Part shown: positions 12,285-23,242 of the stretch, piece by piece | Layout: each line of letters begins with the position of its first letter | Numbering within the stretch: the first letter of the stretch is position 1 | DNA from: Manis javanica | Lineage: Eukaryota; Chordata; Mammalia; Pholidota; Manidae | Reading direction: 5' to 3' | DNA: 64,000 nt | NCBI RefSeq assembly: GCF_040802235.1 | Contig: NC_133158.1 | Coordinates: forward strand, 36,088,001-36,152,000 | Position numbers and translations under genes: made by a program | Notes under the pieces: generated by a model | Database searches by the model: none | Told to the model about the DNA's origin: nothing | Seen by the model: only the letters and a program-made list of their open reading frames with translations

Positions 12285-12730
12285 CCCTGCTCTCTGATCT
12301 TCCCTCCCACTCTCTCCCATCTTTTCTTACAATTCAAGCACTCTGGCCTTTTGTCCTAAAACATGTCAAGCTGAGTCTTAGTCAAGATGCATCCCTGCCT
12401 CCCTCCTTTGCCCTGTTCCCTCTTTCTAGAACATTCTTCCTTGAGCTCCACATGGCCAACTCCCTCTCATCATTTAAATCTCAGCTAAGCTCCCCATTCT
12501 GAAGGCCTCTCCTGACCTCCTTAGCTAAGGCAGCCATTCCTCACCCCTAGTCACTCCCTACTCTATTATGCTATTTTCTTTATAGCACTTATCATCATTT
12601 GAAATTTTCTTATTTGTGTATGTATTGATTCTTTGACACCCTGCAGAATAGCTCACTTGTCTTGTCCATACCAAATCTCCAGACCTACACACTCAAGAAA
12701 TACTTGTTAATTGAACAAATGAGTGAAAGG
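12285..12730 (+). mobile_element. LINE L2 3' end
   Basis: Landmarks of the L2 3' region are present in order: 'gccctgttccctctttctagaacattcttcc', 'ctccacatggccaactccctctcatc', 'gaaggcctctcctgacctcc' and 'tttatagcacttatcatcatttg', ending near 'aatacttgttaattgaacaaatgagtga'. A further tail-like piece lies at 13340-13440. Confidence 0.85.
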
Positions 12731-12879
12731 CTTAGGACATCCATATAGCAGATTGTATAGCTTCCCCTGGATGATCCGTGGCAGTGTATTTATTCCTGTA
12801 TGCAGTGTTTACCCTAGTTGTGGTACACTGATACACCAGTAGCCTCCAGTGAAAGAAACACAGCATCCAATTTTCATGC

Positions 12880-13315
12880 TTTTTTGTAGTCCCTCACATA
12901 TTAACTCCAGGATGGGCCATATGACTTGCTTTGGACAATGGGACATTAGCAGGCATGACATAAGCAGAGGCTTGATAAGTATCTGAATACTGGAGTTTGT
13001 CGTCTTGAGGTCCTGAGTTAAGACACCTAGGACACTGTGACTTGGGTCCTTGCAAAAGAGGTCTGGCTTCTCTGATGGAGAGACAAGTGAGCCCAGACTG
13101 CCCCCACTGGTCCAGCCATTCCAGCTGAAGTGTTGAAAATGTGAGTGAAAAAGCTCCCTTGGACATTTCAGCCCTAGTAGATACCAGGTGGAGCAGAAGA
13201 ACCATCTAGCTGAGCTCAACCCAGATTGCAGAACTGTGAGAAATAATAAGTCATTATTTTCTTTCATAAGCTGGGCATGACTTATTACAGAACAATAGGT
13301 AGCTGAAACACCAGT
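12880..13315 (+). mobile_element. MLT1-type LTR (ERVL-MaLR)
   Basis: The body and 3' end of an MLT1 LTR: 'gtgagtgaaaaagctcccttggacatttcagccc', then 'ccagattgcagaactgtgagaaataataag', ending near 'aacaataggtagctgaaaca'. Solo, with no adjacent internal region. A 152-codon minus frame here is spurious. Confidence 0.8.
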
Positions 13316-13532
13316 TTACCTCCCACTATAAACGGATGTGTGTGAGTCTGTATTTCTCCACTAGACTGTGACCTGAAGGCAAACGTGTGCTACATAATTA
13401 TTGTCTTCCCCACTTTGCCTGGCATCCTGAACAAATTGAAGTCAATCCAAGATTCTATTTTAAGTCAATAATGCAAAGATTTGTTGAGTTCCACTACATG
13501 CTAGTTAGTCTCTGTGCTACCTGTGTGGGGAC

Positions 13533-13558
13533 AGTTTTGTGTGTGTGTGTGTGTGTCA
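13533..13558. repeat. (GT)n microsatellite
   Basis: About ten GT units in tandem, immediately upstream of the solo LTR at 13566. Confidence 0.9.
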
Positions 13559-13565
13559 GGGATGG

Positions 13566-13880
13566 TTGTGGGTAAAATTGCAATATTTCCAGAATCTCTT
13601 GCCTGGTCTTAGTGCATCTCCGTATCAATACGTGTTTCCAAGGGGTAGAGAGAAGTAGTCCATCTCTATATGAATAGGTAATTTTAAGGGCGAGTGAGGG
13701 CATATCTGGACCAGAGAGGTTGGGTGCGGTCTCCTCTTCTGCAGCCTGTCACAAGAGACACAGAAGAGCAGAAGTGGACTGCTTGTAAGAAATAAATGGG
13801 TCTCTCTCACTTTACTTCTCCCTTTCACTGATTTTGGTTTCAAAGGTATTTTGCCCCGGAATTATCCCCCTGGAGTTACA
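13566..13880 (+). mobile_element. Solo LTR, same family as the one at 32699
   Basis: A 315-bp element ending in 'ggagttaca' with an AATAAA polyadenylation signal in the R region ('taagaaataaatgggtctc'). It is flanked by perfect 5-bp direct repeats GATGG at 13561-13565 and 13881-13885. The reverse complement of 32699-33002 aligns end to end, sharing 'tgggtaaaattg', 'atttccagaat', 'ggtaattt/ac' and the terminal 'tattttgcccc'. The U3-R-U5 form and short target duplication suggest a class I (ERV1-like) LTR. The exact family is unknown to me. Confidence 0.75.
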
Positions 13881-13885
13881 GATGG

Positions 13886-14484
13886 AGAGAGTGCAAAAAG
13901 CAGAGGCCAAGCTTCACTTCCCAAACATTTCACTAGGCTCTTCCTTGAGGTTGGCGATCATGCCCACCTCCCAGCACAGCAGCCCAAGTGCAGGAGGTGA
14001 CCATCAGTGTCCAGAGAGGTCAAACAAAGGTCCCTGGGAGTCCAGAGAGGGCAGAGCTAACTGCCACCAGAGACATGGGGGGAGACTTTACAGATCTGGG
14101 GAGTGGCTTTTGAGCTGAGCATCAGTGTTTTGGCTGCTGTGTGAAAGCATGGGAAAGTTGGCAAGATGATTCCAGTAATTTTCTCTTGTGATCTAGAAGG
14201 CCATCCTGTGAGGTGTTAGTAGGGTCATTTTACAGTTTGTTCCTGTTCACATAGCTTGTGCAGGGGTGCAATAGCTGGGCTCAGAGGAGTGAGCTACCTG
14301 CAGGTTACCTTGAAGCCAACCTTATTGCCTTCTCCCTGGTCCCTGAGGTTTGGAGGCCACATCCCCCCATCCTGGGCCTGGGGCAGGCACATACCCACCT
14401 TACCTCCTGGCACACTTTTCCCCAGCACCTGGTACTCTTTGGGGGAGATTAAGAATGGGGCAGTTCTACAGGCGAAGAAAGACA
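13886..14484. other. Gene-free unique sequence
   Basis: No supported gene. A MIR-like scrap on the minus strand may sit at 14165-14255. The overlapping frames at 14256-14530 have no domain and run into the L1 3' end. Confidence 0.4.
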
Positions 14485-14842
14485 AGTACCAAATGATTTC
14501 CCTCATTTGTGGAGTATAACAACAAAGCAAAACTGAAGGAACAAAACAGCAGCAGACTCACAGACTCCAAGAAGGGACTAGAGGTTGCCAAAGGGGAGGG
14601 GTGAGGGAGGGCAGGTGGGGAGGGAGGGAGAAGGGGATTGACAGGTATCATGATTGGTGTGCATGGTGTGTGTGTGGGGGTCACAGGGAAGACAGTGTAG
14701 CACAGAGAAGACAAGTAGTGACTCTGTGGCATCTTACTACACTGATGGACAGTGACTGTAATGGGGTATTGGGGGGGACTTGATAATATGGGTGAATATA
14801 GTAACCACAATGTTTTTCATGTGAAACCTTCATAAAAAAAAG
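14485..14842 (+). mobile_element. 5'-truncated L1 3' end (younger lineage)
   Basis: Begins at the ORF2 terminus ('caaatgatttccctcatttgtggagtataac') and runs through the 3'UTR to a short A tail at about 14834-14842. It contains a G4-type run at 14617-14636 (GGGG, GGG, GGG, GGGG). Near-identical in structure to the copy at 7395. Confidence 0.9.
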
Positions 14843-16090
14843 AATGGAGCAGTTCTGCCTAACCTAAAGTTCATTCATGTCTTAAAAAACAAAACCAAAC
14901 TAAACCCTACTTTATATTGCCAAATGTAAGTTCAAGTAGAGACCTTATTTCTTTTTCCTCTTTTGTTCCCTCTTGGATGGAATTAAGTAAATTCAAACTG
15001 ATGACATGTTTTATCTCAAGTAGATTAGAAGCTATGTTTGGTTATTTTGGAGTAAAAATAATTCTAAAGTTAGAAAAAAAATACATAAAATTTTTTAAGG
15101 TGGGAAAGTGGAAATTCTTGAGCCACCAAAATTTTTACTATTAAAAACAGTCAAATATACAGAAGAGTTAAAAGATCCAACAATTATTAGTAAGTTGCCC
15201 TATCCACTTTGTATGTGTGTGAATGTGTTTTCCTCAAAGCTTTGGAGGAAATTTCAATTCTCCTCTATGACTACAGTAGCATTGTCACACCTAAGAAAAT
15301 TAACTATAATTAAACATAATCTTTAAACACTGGGCCTGGGAGAAGGAGGCAACACCTTCATCTCCAGTCCTTACTTATCTGGGAGCACAGGTAAGTGGGT
15401 CGGAGTGCTAGGCCACGCGTGGGGGGACGTGAATGCAAGGGCTTTCTGATCCTCAGAGGCCTGGACAAATATGCAAAGCTGTCATCGTTTTGAGGTGTGT
15501 TTGAAACCATGTGTGAGCACTCCTCTTCTGCACATGTGTGATTACCTGCCTGTACATTAGCAAGCCCAGGGCAGGGCTCACTGACCAGCGTGTGAAAACG
15601 TCATGAAAAACAGAAGTGAGTAGGTATTTGAGTATGAAACAAGCTGTAGCCACAAGTCATCTTTGCAAGCATGAGGAAGAAAAAAGAAATAAAGAAAAGA
15701 CCCACTGTGAATAATTCCGACAGCGAATAAACCCAGGGCTCCCCAGGGGGATTTCTGGGTGGGGGCAATTTGATTGAGGAAGGAAACCAGGTTCCAGGCA
15801 GGAGGAAATTCCTCGCTGTGCTAAGTGAATGAAGATTACGTGACGGACTAATACCACACTCTTCCTACGTCCGCCAGCTCCAGTTCCCTGGGAGGATTTT
15901 GCAGAAACTTCTGTGCATTCCATGATGGGATGAGGCCTTCCAACTGCCTCCTCTCCCCCATCCAGGGACTCCCGCTCCACCCCACCCCACCCAGACTGCT
16001 TTTCTTTATCCGAGTCCCTAAATGCCCTCATCTATATAATGGAGTGCCTGATTTCTGCTTGCGGGGCGGTTCTCAGGCAGGACTACGTGG
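14843..16090. other. Gene-free unique sequence
   Basis: No gene or classified repeat could be supported. 14843-15330 is AT-rich. 15340-16090 is GC-richer and has an isolated consensus-like splice donor (CACAG|GTAAGT at about 15387-15397) and a CRE-like TTACGTGACG near 15837-15847, neither with supporting context. Confidence 0.4.
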
Positions 16091-16094
16091 AGCG

Positions 16095-16540
16095 GCGTGG
16101 GTGAACGTGCCTCGCAGTGTTAGGCTCATTGTCACAGGCCCCAAGTCTGAATCATTTCCCGGGAGCACCCGCCCTTGTGGAAACTACATTTCCCAGGCTC
16201 CCTTGTCCGTTGGCTCTTGGCTGGGTTCAGCCAATGGGAGGTATAAGTAGGAGATCGACAGGAGGAAGGGAGAAGCCCTTCTTCTGTGGCTCCAGTACCC
16301 AGCAAGCAGCCTTCCACACAGCAGTTCCACAGAGCCTCTGGATTCTGGGGACACCACCTGTCGTCCTAGGGGTGGTGGAGGCTTCCTGTTGCTGCTGCTG
16401 ATTTCTGGGTTCCCTCACTGTCTCCTGCTTAGCTTCCCAGCTCTTCTATCACCTCTGCAAATAACTATTAAATTCTGCTACGGTCTGCTAATTCTAAATA
16501 ATTACATTTGTGTCCATTATCCTGACTGGCCCCAACATGA
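16095..16540 (+). repeat. Unclassified interspersed repeat (LTR-like)
   Basis: 'aactacatttcccaggctcccttg', then 'cagccaatgggaggtataagtaggagatcgacaggagg', then 'cacctctgcaaataactattaaattctgc' reads like a known mammalian dispersed repeat with CCAAT-like and AATAA-like motifs, plausibly an old LTR. I cannot name the family with confidence. Confidence 0.5.
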
Positions 16541-16544
16541 CAGT

Positions 16545-17140
16545 GGTTCAAAGTATGCAGTAAAGGTACACATTCCAAAGAAACGACTGGCCCTAAATTG
16601 GCTCCTGGGAGTAACCTATAAACCCTCCGAATACCCTGCCTAATGAGTGTTTCTGTATACTTGAGGCCTTGGGCAATGCCAGATAGCTTATGTTAACAAT
16701 ATGACTTGCGCTGAACACCTGTTTTTATTTGCCATGGGCCTTGAGCTATGCTGCTCCAGTTTGACTCAGTGATGGGGTGTAGAGGAGTCTGAATATCTCT
16801 GGTAGGTCATGCGGGTGCTCCATGCCTATGTGACTGACTCTTAATAAAACCCAAGACTCAAAGAGCATCCCTGGTTGGCAACATTTTGTACTATTGTCAT
16901 ACATCAGTGCTGGGAGCATTAGGCGCTGTCTGTAGGGCTCTGCTGGGTGAGGACTGCTAGAACCACACACCTGGTCTCTCTTGGACTATGCCTAATACAC
17001 CTTCTCCTTTGCTGATCTTAATCTTTAATTTTTTTGCTGTAACAAAACTGTAACCAAGAGTATTTCAGCTTTTCTGAGTTGCATGACTTCTAGAAAATCA
17101 CTGAACTTAGGGGGGATCCTGGGGACCCCCAACACACCAA
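16545..17140 (+). mobile_element. Old LTR with recognisable 3' end
   Basis: It resembles retroviral LTRs whose 5' part reads 'ggccctaaattggctcctgggagtaacctataaa'. These carry an AATAAA signal (about 16841-16846) and end 'ctgtaaccaagagtatttcagcttttctgagt ... gggatcctggggacccccaaca'. The 3' terminus falls at about 17135. Solo. Family unassigned. Confidence 0.6.
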
Positions 17141-18620
17141 TTAAGAAGGAAACATTTTTTCACAAAGTGTCTAGGGTCCCCAGAATAACTTGCCTGGACC
17201 GAATTCAAGTTCTACCTGACTCTAAAGCCCTGGCTCCCATCACTATGCCACACACTGCCTCTCATAGGACAAAGGAGGGGTTAGGAATGTGGAAGCAGAA
17301 GGTCCACTTGACTGCAGTGTTGAAGTAGATGCCTGTTAAGCTCCAATAGCTCATAGCTCTGCAAGTCAATCAACACCTATTGAACTGTCAGACTAAGCAA
17401 TTATTTGCTTGTCTGGGAGTGACTGCAGAAGGTCTATGTGGGCAAGGCCACTCTGGTTGCAGCTTAAGGAAGGACTGGAGAGGAATGAAACAGAGTGGAG
17501 GCTCCTGCAGCAGTTCAGGGACCTAGGCTGGCAGCCAGGACTAGAGGGTGGCTGTAGGAAGGGGGGACAGGATGGATTCAAGCAACTGGGCAGGAGGTGT
17601 GCTACTGGGCATCTCTCCTGGGAGCCTTGTTTCCCACCTCTCCCCCAGAGCAGGTGGTGTCCTAGGCATTTCAGTGAATCTTTCCTGATTCCTTACTTTC
17701 CCTTGCTTCACCCCCCACAGAAACCATGGCAATCCTCTTTTGGAAATTCATGTTACGTGGGCACACTTTTCTCCTCTCCCTACCCTTCTCCACACCCCTA
17801 TCACCTTTTGTTTCTGCACTGATTGTACTCACCCCCCTGGCTTGCTTGGCTTGTGCCTTCTCATCCTTCCAAAATGTGGGCAGAGAAGCCTTCCCTGCCT
17901 AGCCGAGGGGGAGGAGATCCATTCTCTTGTTCTCCCCACGGCACCCTCTTTTAGTTCTTCATATATGGATTTTCTTGCTTCTCTAATAATAACAACTAGC
18001 ATTTACTGAGCACACTTACTGTAGGCAAGGCACTGTTCCAAGTACATTATGTTATATCAACTCATTAGTCCTCGTTTACAGGACAGAGTTGGGTAAATTC
18101 AATTTTAAATTCATTTTAGAGTGAAGGAACAAGTGAAATTGTCACCTCAGCTAGACTCTGGGCATTCTAAGAGCAGGAGTGGAGAACTTGCCTGTCCTGC
18201 TTGCTGCTGATCCCCAGAACCCAAGCACACAGCCTGGTCCTTAAGGAGGAACTGTTTTTGCTCAAGAGAAAAGAAGAATGTAGATGGATTGGACGTGGAG
18301 GAGAAGGGGAAGGAAGATCTCAAGAGTGGCTCCAGGTTTGTGGATTTTGCACATAAATGGGTTTTGTGCTGTTGACAGAGGTGAGGAATTCTGCAGAGGG
18401 AGCAGATGGTTAGACTGGGAGATGTGTGGGATTAGGGAAATGTGGGGTTGAGAAGTCAGTCATGACTTCTCGTTGGGTCTAGAGCATTGGGTCTAGAGCT
18501 CAGTTTTGGGTGCTAGATCTGCATTTAGATGCGGTGAACATGTAGGTAGTAAATGGAGTCTGGGATTAATTGAGATCATGCAGAGAAGTATTTTGAGTGA
18601 GACGAGAGCTTTAAACAATG
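17141..18620. repeat. Gene-free stretch with ancient repeat pieces
   Basis: 17400-17590 and 18240-18620 are GA-rich and resemble an ancient mammal-wide interspersed repeat: 'gctccaggtttgtggattttgcacataaatgg', then 'agctcagttttgggtgctagatctgcatttagatgcggtgaacatg'. A reverse-strand MIR lies at about 17990-18110 ('aacaactagcatttactgagcac'). No gene is supported. Confidence 0.45.
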
Positions 18621-19054
18621 TCAGCATCTAATATAAGAAGAATGGATGTAGCAAAACAGTGTGAGAAGCAGCAGCCCAAAGCTAAGTGGGAAACCAGGGT
18701 GGTGTGACCCCCCACAGAAGCCAGGGAAGAGAAGGGAGTATGATGTGGTTCTTACAGGCATTACTGGGCTGAAGCATGCTTTCTCTGGCCTGCGTCTTCT
18801 AGGCCTGCATGATGTTTTCAAACACTTTCAGTTGCCAAAATTTTTAAATAGAAATATTTCTTTTGAAATCTCTGGAAAAATCTGAGGATTGGCCATTTTA
18901 GGCCTGAACTACAGCATGCCACCAACCAGGCGCAGTGAGTTATGGCTGCTCCCATTAGCCAAGTGAGGAGTGTGCTCTCTGATTTGCCTCAGTCCCCACC
19001 TGTCCTTGTTGCATCCCTGACACTGGAGGCCTGTCAGATGCCATCCACTGTCTG

Positions 19055-19143
19055 TCTTTTTTTTAATTGAAGTAAGTTGATTTATGATATTATATTGGTT
19101 TCCAGTATACAACACAGTGGTTCAACAGTTATACACACAGCAT
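19055..19143 (-). mobile_element. Short L1 3'-terminal fragment
   Basis: A T-run followed by 'ttgaagtaagttgatttatgatattatattggtttccagtatacaacacagtgg', which is the reverse complement of a common L1 3' end. Confidence 0.7.
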
Positions 19144-19144
19144 C

Positions 19145-19497
19145 TGTCTTAGCCTGCCCGGCCTACTATAACAAAATACCATAGACTGGGCAGCTTAACC
19201 ACAGACGTTTATTTCTCAGTGTGGGGAGCTGGGAAGTCCAAGATGAAGATGCTGGCACATTCAGCTCCTGGTGGGGGCCCACTACCTGGCTTGCAGACAG
19301 CTACCTTCTGTGCTCACGTGGCATTTCTTCAGTTTGTATTCTTAGAGATCCCTCTTCCTCTCCTATAAGGGCCCTAATCCAATGATGAGGGTCCCAATAT
19401 TATAACTTAGTCTAAACCTCCTGACTTCATCACATTGAGGGTTAGGGCTTTAACATATGAATCTTGGGGGACACAAACATTCCCCCTGTGAAACCCC
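19145..19497 (-). mobile_element. Solo MST-type LTR (ERVL-MaLR), reverse strand
   Basis: The mirror image of the LTR at 4501. It starts 'tgtcttagcctgcccggcctactataacaaaatacc' and passes 'gggaagtccaagatgaagatgctgg', 'tataagggccctaatccaatgatgagg' and 'aacatatgaatcttgggggacacaaacatt'. About 350 bp, no internal region attached. Confidence 0.85.
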
Positions 19498-19664
19498 TCA
19501 ATTACATTATTGCTTTTCTTCTAGCAGAGTAAAAGAAAGGAGAGGATTTCTGAAGTTCATGTGTCTATTGAAAGTAGGGAAACAAAAGAAAGACTGAGAT
19601 AGTCAAGCACTTCTTGCAAAATGGGAGGGAGGATATTTCTTAATGGATATACCTTCTCTGCCTC

Positions 19665-20178
19665 GGAGATTTCTCAGGTGGCCCCCAATGATCCCTGCCT
19701 CCTGGTGTTCATGCCCTAGGTAATCCCTTCCTCTGAGTGTGGCTGAACCCATTTCTTGAGTCTACCCAGTAGATTATGCCAAAGGTGATGGGATGTCACT
19801 TCTGTAATTAGATTACAAAAAATTATGACTTCCATCTTGCTAGCAGACTCTCTGTATTGCCTTCTTGGCTTGCACACTTTGAAGAAGTAAGCTGCCACTT
19901 TGGAGAGGCCCACATGGCAAAGGACTGAGGGTGACTCTGGTGAACAGCCAGTGAGACTCTGAGGCCTTCAAGCCAATAGCACACAAAGAACTGAATCCTG
20001 CCAACAATCATGCTATTTTGGAAGAGGATCTTTCCCTAGTTGGCCCTTCGGATGAGACCCTCACCTTTGTGTGGTCTTGTGAGAGACCTTGAGGGGAGGG
20101 CCCAGCTAAGCTCGGCCCAGATTCCTACCTACAGAAACTGTGAGATCACAAATGTAGGTTTGTTATTTTAACTGTGGC
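19665..20178 (+). mobile_element. MLT1-type LTR (ERVL-MaLR)
   Basis: MLT1 landmarks in order: 'ccctgcctcctggtgttcatgccc', 'gtgatgggatgtcacttctgtaattagattacaaaa', 'gccttcttggcttgcacactttgaagaagtaagctgcca', 'aggcccacatggcaaaggactgaggg' and 'ctacagaaactgtgagatcacaaatg'. About 510 bp. Confidence 0.85.
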
Positions 20179-20179
20179 A

Positions 20180-20895
20180 CACACATATAACATAAAATCG
20201 ACCATCTTGACCATTTTAAGTATACAGTAATAGTTTTAACTACATCCACATTGTTGTACAGCAGATATCTAGGACTTCTTCATCTTGTAAATTGAAACTC
20301 TGTCTCCGTTGAACAGCAACTTCCCATCCCCGATCTCCCCCACTACAGACCCTGGTAACCACCATTCTACTTTCTCTATGAATTTGACTACTTTGGATGC
20401 CTTACAGCAGTGGAATCATATTCTGTTTGTCTTCTTGTGACTGGCTTATTTCACTGAGCACAATGTCCTCATGGTTCATCCATGTTGTAGCCTGTGTCAG
20501 AACTTGCTTCCTTTTAAGGCTGAATAATATTCCATTGTATGGATAGATCACATTTTGTTAATCCATTCACCAGTTGAAGAAAACTTGGGTTGCTTTCACA
20601 TTTTGGCTATTATGAATAATGCCACTATGAACATGGTGTACAAATATCTCTTTGAGACCCTGCCTTTCATTCTTTTGGATATACACCAAAAGTAGAATTG
20701 CTGGAGCATATGGTAATTCTGTTTAATTTTTTGAGGCCCTGCTATACTGTTTTCCACAGTGACCATACCATTTTACATTCCCATCAGCAATCCATAAGGC
20801 TTCTAATTTCTCCATATCCTCACCAGCACTTGTTTTCTTTCTTTTTTTATTTTTATTTTTTTGGATAGTAGCTATCCTAAAGGGCATGAGGTGTT
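20180..20895 (-). mobile_element. Old L1M fragment, reverse strand
   Basis: A continuous reverse-strand ORF2-end/3'UTR piece: 'ataacataaaatcgaccatcttgaccatttt', 'ctttggatgccttacagcagtggaatcatattctgtttg', 'ggctgaataatattccattgtatgg', ending near 'ctccatatcctcaccagcacttg'. The 85-codon frame within it is debris. Confidence 0.85.
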
Positions 20896-21326
20896 TGCTC
20901 ATTAAACGTGTATTGCTTTGATCAGGTAAGTTTTTGGGGTGACTTTTACATAACAATAGGTAAATACCACACCATTTCATTTTGTGAACTCCAAGAAGGG
21001 AATGGTTATTGATTTCAGCTGAAAGATGGAGCTAGAGGAAAACTAAAAATGAAAGCCCCTGGAGGTTTTACAGAACAAGGCTGGGGGTCTTGGGCAGAGC
21101 AGATCCAGACGAGAAGGGGGTGGGACACAGGGTTGGGGGAAGCAGTGGCAAGCTTGGCGACAAAGAAGAGTAAGGGCAGCTTTTTGAGGCACCATAAAAA
21201 CCATAACCATTAATTTTTATGGTTGTCTATATTCTTTCCTGTGAGGGAGAGGGAAATGGAAGGGAGAGTAGTCAGAAGGAGTTTTCTTTTTTCATTTTTA
21301 AGACAGGAAAGAATTGATGATATTAA
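20896..21326. other. Gene-free unique sequence
   Basis: Nothing supportable. Moderately GA-rich. Confidence 0.4.
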
Positions 21327-22054
21327 AATAACAGGTAGTGGCCACTGTGGAAAGCAATATGGAGTTTCTTCAAAAAACTACAAACACAAATACTATTTGA
21401 CCCAGGCATTCCACTCTTAGGAATTTACCTGAAGAAAACAAGATCCCTGATTCAAAAAGACATATGCACCTCCATGTTTATTGCTGTACTATTTACAATA
21501 GCCAAAATATGGAAGCAACCTAAGTGTCCATCAGTAGATGAATGGATAAAGAAGATGTGGTACATACACACAATGGAATCCTATTCAGCCATAAGAAGAA
21601 AACAAAGCCTACCATTTGTAACAACACGGATGGAGCTAGAGGGTGTTATGCTCTGTGAAATAAGCCAGGTGGAGAAATATAAACACCACATGATTTCATT
21701 CATTTGCAGAGCATAAATAGAAAGCAAAACTGAAGGAACAAAATAGCAGCAGACTCACTGACACCGAGAAGGGACTAGTGGTTACCAAGGGGGAGGATTG
21801 GGGAGGGAGGGAGAAGGGGATTGAGGGGCTTATAGTTCACAATCAAAATATAGGTATGTCACAGGGAAGGCAGGACAGCACAGAAAAGACATTAATGACT
21901 CTATAATATCTTACTACACTGATAGTGACTGCAATAGAGGGGGTGAGGACTTGATAATATGGGTGAATGTTGAAACCTCTGTGTTGTTTATGTGAAACCA
22001 TCATAAGATTGTATATCAATGATACTTTAAGAAAAATAATAATAACAGGTAGTG
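21327..22054 (+). mobile_element. L1 insertion with perfect 14-bp target-site duplication
   Basis: A 5'-truncated L1 of about 700 bp lies between two identical copies of AATAACAGGTAGTG, at 21327-21340 and 22041-22054. The insert starts 'gccactgtggaaagcaatatgg' in ORF2, keeps an open piece of the ORF2 C-terminus (21474-21716), crosses the 3'UTR and ends in an A-rich tail (about 22028-22040). The intact duplication supports ordinary target-primed reverse transcription and a comparatively recent insertion. Confidence 0.95.
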
Positions 22055-23242
22055 ATACCTGTGGCAGGGCTGGTACTGGGCCCCAGGCTCAATGGCTCCT
22101 GAGTTTGCACACTTACCAGAATGCCTTGCTGACTTGCCCATTTCTGAAGGCAAATGAAAAACAAGACTAATATAAATCCACAATATTCTGATTTCTTTTC
22201 CTTGATGATTACTTTGAGTCTTTTTTTGGGTGGCAAATATCAAATATTTAGTTATTTCCAGTATTCTCTTCTTCCCCTTGGTGCCCCTGTTTGGCTGGGG
22301 TGCAAATACATGTCTCTTGGGCAATCCAGCTTCATGCTCTTCCTTCCCCTAACACCCACCCTTGTTCATGTCTCCTGAAGCAAAACACAATGTATGTTAG
22401 TAGGTCCCTAATGAAAGAGAAAAAAAATCACCCCTGTGGCTGATCTTCCTAGGGGTTTCACAAATTGCACAACAAACACCCTCTGGTGGGAACTGGGTCT
22501 TTGAGCATGAAATGTGGGCAAGTGTGATTTGTGTACACTCCACCGTATCACGCATGTGTGTTTTAGCTATGTATGGAAAGGTACACTTGTTCTGGAGGCT
22601 TGCTGACTGCAAAATCCCAGACCTGGGCACAGCCCAGTGTTTACTGGACCCAGGTGTTACGGTTTGCATACAGAAGCTCACCGAGGAGTAGGTGCAGGCC
22701 TCAGAGCTCATCACAGACACTCCCTTTGGGGTTACTGGATGGTCATTATTCTTCATTCTGCTGTGTGGAGATGTTCTAAACCCTTTCTATTCATTGTCAC
22801 CGGCTCTTGATGAGTCACTAATAACTATTCAGCTACACCACCCCTGCTGGAGGGTGGAGGAGCCTGCAAATGGCTGCTTGTACTACTTTGTAGTGACAGG
22901 AACATCATCCTTCAGTCATAGACATGGGTATAGGCACAGTCATAGACATTCGGCTTACAGTCACACACTCAGAGAAGAGCAGGATGGGTGTTAATTTGCT
23001 GCTTGGGAACCAAAGATCCACAGAAGCTGAGCAGTAAGTGCCCTCAGACTCGCAGGCCAGGGCTCTTCCGTGACATGAAAAGAAAATCAGGAATTTGCAT
23101 ATAGACATTGATTTAATTTTAGATATTATATTATGTTTTCTTTACAGTAAGCTATCAGTGATCACTGTAAAGGAATTTCTAAGTGCAGAAAAAGAGTAAA
23201 TGTGGAGTTGCTCAGACCAGGACTGAATCTGGGCTCTGTCGT
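22055..23242. other. Gene-free unique sequence
   Basis: No gene or classified repeat. At 22914-22958 the 12-mer AGTCATAGACAT occurs twice, 28-29 bp apart, within a loosely repeating segment. No long conserved frame. Confidence 0.4.

Noticed and set aside
12809..13267. 152-codon minus frame
   Set aside because: It lies within and beside an MLT1 LTR on the opposite strand, with no protein similarity that I recognise.
15380..15400. Strong-looking splice donor CACAG|GTAAGT in intergenic DNA
   Set aside because: A single donor-like motif without an open exon, acceptor partner or conservation evidence is expected by chance in 64 kb.
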